From: Dyadobacter pollutisoli
Lineage (GTDB): Bacteria; Bacteroidota; Bacteroidia; Cytophagales; Spirosomataceae
Direction of reading: 5' to 3'
Length of the DNA: 64,000 bases
Assembly (NCBI RefSeq): GCF_026625565.1
Contig: NZ_CP112998.1
Coordinates: forward strand, 498,501 to 562,500
A program made the translations under genes and the position numbers. Position 1 is the stretch's first letter; each line of letters opens with the position of its first letter. Positions 27,946 through 34,998 of the stretch are shown in pieces. The notes under the pieces are model-generated. The model was not told where the DNA came from and made no database searches. It saw only the letters and a program-made list of their open reading frames with translations.

Positions 27946-28120
27946 GTCATGCGTTGTCATTTTTAGTCATGCATGGTCATTCATGGTCAGGTATATTAAG
28001 TCTTTAATTGAATCAGAAACCGAATTAGTCCCAAACATATAAACTTTCGTAACATTTTTAACAACTACTACGTCTTGACTAACAATGACTATAAATGACC
28101 ATTTTCTGACCATTGATGAC
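27946..28120. promoter_or_regulatory. Ten phased GTCA / TGAC half-sites upstream of symporter gene
   Basis: GTCA starts at 27946, 27956, 27966, 27976 and 27986, five copies exactly 10 bp apart, four of them GTCAT. After an 85-bp spacer, TGAC starts at 28076, 28086, 28096, 28107 and 28117 (spacing 10, 10, 11, 10). The two sets are inverted relative to each other. One-turn spacing would put all half-sites of a set on the same DNA face, as expected for cooperative binding by a regulator. It lies between iolG and the symporter gene. Confidence 0.65.
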
Positions 28121-28145
28121 AAAACCCTTGCAATCCATGAACTTC

Positions 28146-29174
28146 TTAAACCACAGCATACTGCAAAACTTCCTCCATTTTAACGCTTCTGCCTTCTGTC
28201 AGAGACTTCATAGCTGCAATGCCGATCGCAGTGGCCATTAACCCGTCATGTGCGTTGACCGGAGACGGTGTGTCGTTTAGCACGCAATCGATAAATGATT
28301 TGAGACAAACGCGGTAGGCGGTTTCATATCTTTCCAAAAAGAAATGCAGCGGCAGGGAAATGTGGCCACCATTGCTGTCAAAATGCACCAATGTATCAGA
28401 AGTATTATTTTCTGCTTTCGCCATTCCTTTTGAACCGAAAATTTCGAGACGCTGGTCGTAGCCGTAAACTGCCTTACGGCTATTATCGATCACGCCGATT
28501 GCCCCGTTTTCGAATGTCAGGACGATAACCGCAGTATCTATATCTCCGAAATCCTTGATCTCCGGATGAATGAGGGCATCGCCTTTCACGAATACCTCTT
28601 TCACTTCGCTGCCGACGATGTAACGTGCCATGTCAAAGTCGTGAATGGACATGTCAAGGAAAATGCCGCCGGAAACTTTCAGATATTCTACCGGAGGAGG
28701 CGCTGGGTCACGGCTGGTAATGCGCAGGATATGCGGGTCACCGATTTTGTCGGCTTCTACCAAAGTGCGAACGTTGCTGAAATTGGCATCAAAACGACGA
28801 TTGAAGCCAAGCATTAATTTAACCTGATTGTCACTCACCGCTTTTTCAGCAGCCTGAATGGCTTCCAAAGTTACGTCAAGAGGTTTTTCACAGAAAATAT
28901 GCTTTTTCTGCTCAGCCGCTGCCACTGTGTACGGAACATGGAATGGCGTAGGCGAGCAGATAATTACAGCCTCCACATCCGGGTGGTTGATCACGTCATA
29001 GGCGTCGGTTGTTACATTGGGAACGCCTAGGTTATGGGCAAAAGCATGGGACGCTTCGGACAAATCGGAAGCGATAACGACCTCGGCATCCGGCATGTGG
29101 AGTACCAGGTTGCTAAGGTGGATCTGCCCAATGCGGCCCAGTCCAATCACACCGGTTTTTAATTTTTTAGTCAT
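28146..29174 (-). CDS. iolG: Myo-inositol 2-dehydrogenase
   Basis: A 342-residue Gfo/Idh/MocA oxidoreductase. The NAD-binding motif GLGRIG lies at 11-16, the EKP motif at 96-98, and the catalytic pair Asp174/His178 in DMSIHDFDM. It oxidises myo-inositol to 2-keto-myo-inositol, the first catabolic step. It sits between iolA and the symporter. A 22-bp perfect inverted repeat made of heptads separates it from iolA. Confidence 0.94.
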   Translation of the reverse strand: MTKKLKTGVIGLGRIGQIHLSNLVLHMPDAEVVIASDLSEASHAFAHNLGVPNVTTDAYDVINHPDVEAVIICSPTPFHVPYTVAAAEQKKHIFCEKPLDVTLEAIQAAEKAVSDNQVKLMLGFNRRFDANFSNVRTLVEADKIGDPHILRITSRDPAPPPVEYLKVSGGIFLDMSIHDFDMARYIVGSEVKEVFVKGDALIHPEIKDFGDIDTAVIVLTFENGAIGVIDNSRKAVYGYDQRLEIFGSKGMAKAENNTSDTLVHFDSNGGHISLPLHFFLERYETAYRVCLKSFIDCVLNDTPSPVNAHDGLMATAIGIAAMKSLTEGRSVKMEEVLQYAVV

Positions 29175-29202
29175 TTCTCTTATTGTGATAATGGTTAATA
29201 TT

Positions 29203-29274
29203 TACTTCGGCAGTCGGCTATCGGCAGTCGGGTTCGGTCTTTTTTGACTGCCGATAGCCGACTGCCGACTGCCA
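29203..29274. repeat. Heptad-repeat hairpin between iolA and iolG
   Basis: A perfect 22-bp inverted repeat, 29208-29229 with 29246-29267, built from GCCGACT, GCCGATA and GCCGACT units; the loop holds a T7 run. On either strand it could act as a terminator or an RNA-stabilising hairpin within the iol transcript. Confidence 0.85.
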
Positions 29275-30741
29275 TTAAAACTTCCTGTTCCACTCTTTCA
29301 ACCAGCGCTCGATCACCACTTTGGTTTGGGTAAAGAATTCAATAGCATGCTTACCCTGACCATGCAGGTCGCCATAGAAGCTGTCTTTCCAGCCCGAGAA
29401 TGGGAACTGGGCCACGGGAGCAGCTACACCAATGTTGATACCAATATTTCCTGCCTCTGCTTCATGACGGAATTTTCGTGCATTGAGTCCGCTGCTTGTA
29501 AAAATGCAAGCCATGTTACCATATCTGCCGGAGTTGATAAACTGGATCGCCTCGTCGATGGTATTAATATGTACCAGGCTTAGTACCGGGCCGAAAATTT
29601 CGGTGGTAGCGAGCTCGCCGTCCAGCGGAATGTCTTCAATGATCGTCGGGCCAATGAAATTACCTCGCTCGTAACCGCCTACATTTGGATTGCGTCCGTC
29701 AACCAGTACACGTCCTCCTTCTTTCTCACCCTGATTGATCAGGCTTTGAACGCGGTTTTTACTTTCGGCCGTAATCACAGGGCCCATTAATACGTCGCTG
29801 TCAAGGCCAAAACCTGTTTTTCTGGTCTTCGCAGACTCCACCAGACTTTCGGTAATATCCTTGTGCTCACCCACGGTAATGATCGTAGAAGCGGCGAGGC
29901 AACGCTGACCCGCACAGCCATATACGCTGTCGATGACGATCTGGGAGGTCATGTCAATATCTGCATCCGGCAGCACGATTACGGGGTTTTTAGCACCGCC
30001 CTGGGCCTGCACGCGTTTACCGTAGGCCGAACCTTTGGAATACACATAGCGGGCAACATTGGAAGAGCCCACGAAGCTGATGCCTTTAATGGCAGGATGT
30101 TCGAGGATACCGTCTACCACCTCACGGGCACCCTGTACCAGGTTCAACACGCCTTTCGGAAGGTCAAGCTGATGCATCAGTCCCACGATTTTGGTCATGG
30201 TAAGCGGTACTTTTTCCGAAGGTTTGATAATGTAGCTGTTACCGCAAGCCAATGCATAAGGCAAAAACCAGAACGTGATCATACCGGGGAAGTTGAACGG
30301 CGCAATGCACGCACAAACACCCAGCGGCTGACGGATCATATACTCATCGATACCTTTGGCAATGTCTTCCGAAAACTCTCCCTGGATCAGCGTGGGTGTT
30401 CCGCAGGCATTTTCTACATTTTCGATGGCACGTATCATTTCGGCCTTGGCTTCCAGAAACGTCTTTCCTGATTCGAGCACGATTGTTTTCGCGATATCGT
30501 CCAGGTTATCTTCCAATAAGGTTTTTAGCTTGAATAAATATTGAACACGTTTGGAGACGGGCGTGCTTCTCCATTCGAGAAAACCCTGCGAAGCTGCGTC
30601 TGCGGCATCTTCCACGTCTTTTTCGTTTCCGTAGGGTACCAATGCCAATACTTCCTGGGTTGCAGGGTTCAGCACATTTACGAAATGATCGGCATGGCTG
30701 TCAACCCACTGACCATTGATGTAATTCTGTAATTTTTCCAT
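29275..30741 (-). CDS. iolA: Methylmalonate/malonate-semialdehyde dehydrogenase (CoA-acylating)
   Basis: A 488-residue aldehyde dehydrogenase. The catalytic Cys281 lies in GCAGQRCLA, and the NAD and subfamily markers IAPFNFPGMI and GGAKNPVIVLPDAD are present. The general-base glutamate of other ALDHs is absent, as expected for the CoA-acylating MmsA/IolA group. It converts malonic semialdehyde from IolJ to acetyl-CoA and CO2, ending the inositol pathway. Confidence 0.95.
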   Translation of the reverse strand: MEKLQNYINGQWVDSHADHFVNVLNPATQEVLALVPYGNEKDVEDAADAASQGFLEWRSTPVSKRVQYLFKLKTLLEDNLDDIAKTIVLESGKTFLEAKAEMIRAIENVENACGTPTLIQGEFSEDIAKGIDEYMIRQPLGVCACIAPFNFPGMITFWFLPYALACGNSYIIKPSEKVPLTMTKIVGLMHQLDLPKGVLNLVQGAREVVDGILEHPAIKGISFVGSSNVARYVYSKGSAYGKRVQAQGGAKNPVIVLPDADIDMTSQIVIDSVYGCAGQRCLAASTIITVGEHKDITESLVESAKTRKTGFGLDSDVLMGPVITAESKNRVQSLINQGEKEGGRVLVDGRNPNVGGYERGNFIGPTIIEDIPLDGELATTEIFGPVLSLVHINTIDEAIQFINSGRYGNMACIFTSSGLNARKFRHEAEAGNIGINIGVAAPVAQFPFSGWKDSFYGDLHGQGKHAIEFFTQTKVVIERWLKEWNRKF

Positions 30742-30755
30742 TTTATTTGATATTG

Positions 30756-30802
30756 AGACTTAGTAAGTCTTTAAGACGGGGACGCCTAGTCTTGCTAAGT
30801 CT
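30756..30802. repeat. Dispersed AAGACTT/GGGGACGCCTAGTC repeat, copy A
   Basis: A 47-bp copy that matches the reverse complement of 46034-46080 at all but a few positions. It contains AGACTTA, AAGTCTT, AAGACGGGGACGCCTAGTCTTG and TAAGTCT in order, so several arms can pair. It lies in the iolC-iolA gap. Confidence 0.8.
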
Positions 30803-30822
30803 GCGTTTATACTTGTTTAAGA

Positions 30823-30870
30823 AAGACTTGGTAAGTCTTCAAGACTTGCCAAGTCTAGGCGACCCCGTCT
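30823..30870. repeat. Dispersed AAGACTT/GGGGACGCCTAGTC repeat, copy B (inverted)
   Basis: An inverted, slightly diverged copy of the 30756-30802 element, containing AAGACTTGGTAAGTCTT (self-complementary arms) and AGGCGACCCCGTCT. Copies A and B face each other across 20 bp and can form a long cruciform. The last base lies at the iolC stop. Confidence 0.8.
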
Positions 30871-31876
30871 AGAGTCCGCCATAACTTGTGACGAATTCGG
30901 TAACTTCTTCATTGGTCGGCATAAAATTCGCGCAACCTTCCCGCGTGACGATAATGGCCCCGCAGGCATTGCCCATGCGTACGCTCTTGTAAAGATCCCA
31001 GCCGCTGAGCAGCCCGAAGGAAAAGCCGGCACAAAATGCATCGCCAGCACCCAATACATTCAGTACTTCGACCGGGAAGCCGGGTACTTTCACTTCTTCT
31101 TTACCCGGTTGGAAAATAGAGGCCCCGTCCTTTCCTCTTTTGACCACCAATGTTTCTACTCCTGACGCAAGAATTTCCTGAATTGCATTCTCAATGTTGC
31201 CTCTGATCTCAGGAGCTGATATTTGTTGGTGTTTGATCAGCAACTGTTCTTTGTCAGTAAGGAATGTCGCGAGGATCTCCTCTTCGGTACCGACCACAAT
31301 ATTGAAACTTCCCAGTGCCGCCCGGATCGTGACACCGAAAGCTCGTGGATCAAACCATTGATCGGCACGGAAATCAATGTCAAGCAAGCGGATTACATCA
31401 TTCTTTTTCGCTAGCTCCAAAGCATAGAACATTGCAGTACGGCTAGGATCTTTGCTGAATGCAGTGCCTGAAAATGCCGCCGCTCTGAAATCTTCGAATG
31501 GTATAGCCGCCACATGATCAATATTGAGATTGATATCAGCACAATTTTCACGGTAGTACACCAGCGGAAAGCGGTCTGGCGGCTCTATGCCAAGTACAAC
31601 CGCCGAGCTGCGCGTTCCCTCAATGGTGGGTACCCAGTCCGTGATAATCCCTTCCTGATCAAGGAAATGTTTGATAAAATTCCCGACCTGATCATTTCCT
31701 ATACCGGTTAATATGGCGGTTTCCAATCCTAACCGTCGGCTTCCCGTAGCAATGTTCAGCGGACACCCGCCAACGAATGCGTTGAAAGCTTCTATTTTTT
31801 CAAAAGGGCTGCCAACGTTGGCTGAATACAAGTCAATCGAAGAGCGGCCCAGGGTTAATAAGTCGTATTTTTTCAT
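30869..31876 (-). CDS. iolC: 5-dehydro-2-deoxygluconokinase
   Basis: A 335-residue PfkB-family sugar kinase. The N-terminal substrate region LGRSSIDLYSANVG and FVGGCPLNIA is specific to IolC, and the C-terminal signature is GAGDAFCAGFSFGLL with catalytic Asp279. It phosphorylates 5-dehydro-2-deoxygluconate for IolJ. There is no fused C-terminal aldolase-like DUF2090 domain, in keeping with a separate iolJ. It is flanked by heptad and AAGACTT repeat elements. Confidence 0.95.
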   Translation of the reverse strand: MKKYDLLTLGRSSIDLYSANVGSPFEKIEAFNAFVGGCPLNIATGSRRLGLETAILTGIGNDQVGNFIKHFLDQEGIITDWVPTIEGTRSSAVVLGIEPPDRFPLVYYRENCADINLNIDHVAAIPFEDFRAAAFSGTAFSKDPSRTAMFYALELAKKNDVIRLLDIDFRADQWFDPRAFGVTIRAALGSFNIVVGTEEEILATFLTDKEQLLIKHQQISAPEIRGNIENAIQEILASGVETLVVKRGKDGASIFQPGKEEVKVPGFPVEVLNVLGAGDAFCAGFSFGLLSGWDLYKSVRMGNACGAIIVTREGCANFMPTNEEVTEFVTSYGGL

Positions 31877-31889
31877 TGCGGGAATTTTT

Positions 31890-31981
31890 TTACTTCGGCA
31901 ATCAGCGGTCGGCTTTCGGCCTTTTTATAAAATTTCAGTAGACAAATCTTTTGACAGCCGATGGCTGACAGCCGATTGCTT
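31890..31981. repeat. Heptad-repeat hairpin between iolB and iolC
   Basis: Left arm 31892-31922 (TTCGGCA-ATCAGCG-GTCGGCT-TTCGGCC) and right arm 31953-31980 (GACAGCCGATGGCTGACAGCCGATTGC when split into 7-bp units) are partly complementary. Same GCCGANN unit as at 26111, 29203 and 53441. Confidence 0.75.
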
Positions 31982-31982
31982 C

Positions 31983-32846
31983 CTAGCCGTTCATCTCCGC
32001 CGTTACGATCGGTAATCTTGGATCTGAACCTTTCCAGGAGCCGTATATCCAGTCGTGGTCGGGGTCGGAAGTGTTGGCCAGGGATTGATCGCTTCCTGCC
32101 AGGAAATTGAGATAGTAAACATTGTAGCCATGTCCTGCCACCACCGGATGGTATCCTTTCGGAACCAGTACAGCTTCATTGTTTTTTACTCTTACGATTT
32201 CGTCGAGTGATCTGTCTTCGGTGTAAACCTGCTGAATAGCATAGCCTTGCGGCTTGTCGATTTTATAAAAATAAATCTCTTCCAGATTAGCTTCGATGAG
32301 ATTACCATCGGCATCTACTTTGCGTTCGTCGTGTTTATGAGCGGGGAAGGAACTCCAATTGCCCGAGGGTGTATAGACTTCCACGCAAACAATTTTATGG
32401 CAGTCAAAACCTGGTTCGAGTAAGCTGTTGATCTGACGGTTTGCATTGTCACCTCCGCGATACTCTATGGCAGCCTCTTCCGGCCGTTTCATTCGCGGTA
32501 GATGATCTTCATCAGAAGCTACCCAGCAAATGGCGATATCTGTTCCGGGAGATTGAGCGGTAAGCGTGAAGGCTGTGTTTCTGGACAGGTACATCGCGTG
32601 ACCAATGCCGCTGAACACGTTTTTGCGGCCATTTTTGGTTTCCCAGGTCTGTCCTGCGGCTTCTACTTTGAAATTCCCGCTCAGTAAAACAATGCAGTAC
32701 TCATATTCCGCTGTGTTGCCCAAAATTTGTTCATCAACTTCCAGTACTTTAGCTTCGAAGTTCAAATACGTCCATCCGGCTTGCTCGCTGGTGAGTGAAT
32801 GGTACGTTTTATTGTCAGGTTTGGGTTTGATCAGCAGCTCGCTCAT
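31983..32846 (-). CDS. iolB: 5-deoxy-glucuronate isomerase
   Basis: A 287-residue cupin-type isomerase matching IolB: EQAGWTYLNFEAKVL near the start, metal-binding residues His170, His172 and Glu174 in PAHKHDERK, and a C-terminal GYNVYYLNFLAG followed by DPDHDWIYG. It converts 5-deoxy-glucuronate to 5-dehydro-2-deoxygluconate. It is the first gene of the minus-strand inositol operon and is divergent from lacI across a 126-bp region with a LacI-type palindrome. Confidence 0.95.
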   Translation of the reverse strand: MSELLIKPKPDNKTYHSLTSEQAGWTYLNFEAKVLEVDEQILGNTAEYEYCIVLLSGNFKVEAAGQTWETKNGRKNVFSGIGHAMYLSRNTAFTLTAQSPGTDIAICWVASDEDHLPRMKRPEEAAIEYRGGDNANRQINSLLEPGFDCHKIVCVEVYTPSGNWSSFPAHKHDERKVDADGNLIEANLEEIYFYKIDKPQGYAIQQVYTEDRSLDEIVRVKNNEAVLVPKGYHPVVAGHGYNVYYLNFLAGSDQSLANTSDPDHDWIYGSWKGSDPRLPIVTAEMNG

Positions 32847-32921
32847 TGTGGTAATTCAATTACATTTGCACAATGATAGCGTTGTATAAATTAAACACAA
32901 AATGTAAATATGTTTATATTG

Positions 32922-32939
32922 AATGCAAACGTTTGAAAA
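32922..32939. promoter_or_regulatory. LacI-family operator in the iolB/lacI promoter region
   Basis: A CAAACGTTTG palindrome at 32926-32935 in the context ATGCAAACGTTTGAAA, the shape of LacI-family operators with a central CG. It lies 38 bp before lacI and 80 bp before the divergent iolB. The same 14-mer TGCAAACGTTTGAA recurs twice upstream of susC. Confidence 0.8.
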
Positions 32940-32972
32940 AATTTCAAAGATTTAATTGCTATAATTCAACAA

Positions 32973-34013
32973 ATGAATTCCTCCCGACCTGTTACTATTA
33001 AAGACATTGCCCGCCGTTTTCGCTGCTCTCCTTCCACCGTGTCGCGGGCGCTCAACGACCATCCCGCCATCAATGAAGATACCCGGAAAAACATCCAGGA
33101 ATACGCAAAAGAGGTGGGTTACCAGCGAAATGAGGTATCGCTCAGTCTGTTAAACAAGAAAACTGCATCGTTGGGTGTGGTTGTGCCCACAATCAGCAAT
33201 TACTACGAAACTGCGGTGATTGAAGGCCTTCATACGGTGTTGCAGCCGATGGGTTACACGCTCAATATCTGCGTGACCAATGAGAATTATTTGTTAGAGA
33301 AGGAGTACCTGTCCAAGTTGCTGTCAAATAGGACGGAAGGTATATTTTTATCGGTATCCCAGGAAACCTACGACTCGGGATATTACGAACATTTGGAAAG
33401 CGTAATCCAGCGAAAAACACCGCTGATTTTTATAGACCGTGAGTATGAGGACTTTGAGACAAGCCGGGCGACCGTGGATGACTACCATGGGGCATTCGCA
33501 GCGGTAGAGCATCTGATCACGATCGGATACAAGCAAATTGCACATTTAAAAGGCCCGAATGGTCTTACCGTTTCCGAGCAGCGGCTGAAAGGCTATATCG
33601 ATTGTCTCAAAAAATACAACATGTCAGTTCAGGAAGAATTGATCATTAACACCAATTTCAAAGTAGAAAGCGCCATTGTTCCGACGAAGCGATTACTGGA
33701 AATGACCTCTCCACCCGATGCTATCTTCGGAGTCAACGATCAGGTGGCGATCGGAGCAATGCGGGTAGTGAAGGACAAAGGGCTCAGAATTCCTCAGGAT
33801 GTGGGCTTGGTAGGGTTCGATAATTCGCCTATCTCAGCATACACTTTTCCTTCATTAACCACAGTGAGCCGGCCCGGCCGGAAAATAGGAATGGAGGCTT
33901 CGCGGCTTTTTCTAAATCAGGTGAATGCTTCCGGCGACTTCCTGCACGAAAGCATTGTGCTGCCTTCGGAGTTGATTATTAGGGAGTCGTCTCTGCGGAC
34001 GCCTCAGGGTTAA
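32973..34013 (+). CDS. LacI family transcriptional regulator of the iol locus
   Basis: A 346-residue regulator. The N-terminal helix-turn-helix is TIKDIARRFRCSPSTVSRAL, with the hinge helix near residue 55, then a periplasmic-binding-protein-like effector domain (LGVVVPTISNYYETAVIEG, GFDNSPISAYTFPSLTTV). It is divergent from iolB and has its presumed operator just upstream, so autoregulation and control of iol by inositol or an early intermediate are likely (inference). The same operator before susC suggests that it also governs that transporter. Confidence 0.9.
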   Translation: MNSSRPVTIKDIARRFRCSPSTVSRALNDHPAINEDTRKNIQEYAKEVGYQRNEVSLSLLNKKTASLGVVVPTISNYYETAVIEGLHTVLQPMGYTLNICVTNENYLLEKEYLSKLLSNRTEGIFLSVSQETYDSGYYEHLESVIQRKTPLIFIDREYEDFETSRATVDDYHGAFAAVEHLITIGYKQIAHLKGPNGLTVSEQRLKGYIDCLKKYNMSVQEELIINTNFKVESAIVPTKRLLEMTSPPDAIFGVNDQVAIGAMRVVKDKGLRIPQDVGLVGFDNSPISAYTFPSLTTVSRPGRKIGMEASRLFLNQVNASGDFLHESIVLPSELIIRESSLRTPQG

Positions 34014-34136
34014 AACCCCCGGGTTAGTAGGAGGGGTATGATTTGTCTTTCAGGTAAAAAATTTGAGTTTTTTGAGAATAGGTTGTGACCGTTGGTTGAA
34101 GACTACGTCTGATAGAGGATGCGCCATTGCATCATA

Positions 34137-34152
34137 GTAACTTTTAAGTTAC
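34137..34152. promoter_or_regulatory. Palindromic operator of HigBA-like module
   Basis: GTAACTT-TT-AAGTTAC, perfect 7-bp arms, ends 8 bp before the toxin start. Antitoxins of this type bind such palindromes to repress their own operon. Confidence 0.65.
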
Positions 34153-34159
34153 CTTTATC

Positions 34160-34516
34160 ATGATTAGAATTAGAGAAGTTGTCGCGTACAAACACTATTT
34201 CGATGACTTTGTAGAACAACAACCAAAACAAGTACGGCGTAAAATTTTTCGGGTTATTGAAGCCATTGAAACATTGCAACACATTCCGTCCACGTTTATC
34301 AAACATTTGCAAGGAACAAAAGGACTTTACGAGGCAAGAATAATGCTGGGTTCAAATATTTGGAGAGTGTTTTGCTTTTTTGACGATGACAAAGTTGTGA
34401 TTCTTCTTAATGGATTTCAGAAAAAAACGGAACGAACTCCTAAAAACGAAATTGAGCGAGCTTTAAGGCTAATGACAGAATATTTAGAATCTAAACGTAA
34501 CGATAATGGACATTAA
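34160..34516 (+). CDS. HigB/RelE-superfamily toxin (Gp49-like)
   Basis: A 118-residue protein of the phage-Gp49/HigB group. Marks are VEQQPKQVRRKIFRVIEAIETL, KHLQGTKGLYEARIMLGSNIWRVFCFF and VVILLNGFQKKTERTP, the last being the usual core before the C-terminal helix. Such toxins are ribosome-dependent mRNA endonucleases. The gene overlaps the downstream XRE antitoxin gene by 11 bp in the toxin-first order typical of higBA. Confidence 0.9.
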   Translation: MIRIREVVAYKHYFDDFVEQQPKQVRRKIFRVIEAIETLQHIPSTFIKHLQGTKGLYEARIMLGSNIWRVFCFFDDDKVVILLNGFQKKTERTPKNEIERALRLMTEYLESKRNDNGH

Positions 34517-34796
34517 AAGCTGGAGTCAAATTAAAGACGAAGTTTACGGTGTTAAAGGAACCGAAGAGAGAGATCGTCTGGATAGAGAATTTGAAAGTTT
34601 CAAAATCGGATTGCTTTTAAGGCAAGCCCGTGAAGATAAGTCGCTTACTCAGGCACAGTTGGGTGAGATCGTCAATAAAAAAAGGGAATATATATCCAGA
34701 GTTGAAAACGACGGAAGCAATCTTACTTTAAGAACACTTTATGAAATTGTTGAGAAAGGGTTGGGGGGGAAAGTGAAAATACAAATAGAGTTCTAA
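34506..34796 (+). CDS. HigA-like antitoxin, XRE-family
   Basis: A 96-residue DNA-binding protein. The helix-turn-helix is LLLRQAREDKSLTQAQLGEIVNKKREYISRVEND near residues 36-70. It starts inside the 3' end of the toxin gene, so the two are cotranslated. It should neutralise the toxin and repress the operon through the palindrome at 34137. Confidence 0.9.
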   Translation: MDIKSWSQIKDEVYGVKGTEERDRLDREFESFKIGLLLRQAREDKSLTQAQLGEIVNKKREYISRVENDGSNLTLRTLYEIVEKGLGGKVKIQIEF

Positions 34797-34865
34797 GACC
34801 GATATGTCTCCCAGTTTAGACATGGATGCATCATTAGGGATTTGAAATAATTTTCCAATTGAAAC

Positions 34866-34961
34866 CGGACAAGTTATGTCCGAAATCGTACAGAAACTCC
34901 AATAGAAATGCCACTTAGTAGCTTTTTAGTGAGGTTTTGAGAATGTGGCACATAATTTAGA
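34866..34961 (+). promoter_or_regulatory. Possible sigma-54-type control region of FtsX permease gene
   Basis: An inverted repeat CGGACA-N5-TGTCCG at 34866-34882 resembles an activator site. TGGCAC at 34946-34951 resembles a -24 element, but the -12 GC is replaced by AG, so the match to the sigma-54 consensus is incomplete. The gene starts at 34999. Confidence 0.3.
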
Positions 34962-34998
34962 AGTATGTCTTATTCGCATCACTTGCTTTGTTATTGCT

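Noticed and set aside
27946..28120. Possible CRISPR or iteron array
   Set aside because: The repeat is only 4-5 bp every 10 bp with no conserved longer repeat or spacers, and no cas or replication gene is near.
29863..30471. Plus-strand open frame of about 200 codons within iolA
   Set aside because: It is antisense to a clearly coding aldehyde dehydrogenase gene.
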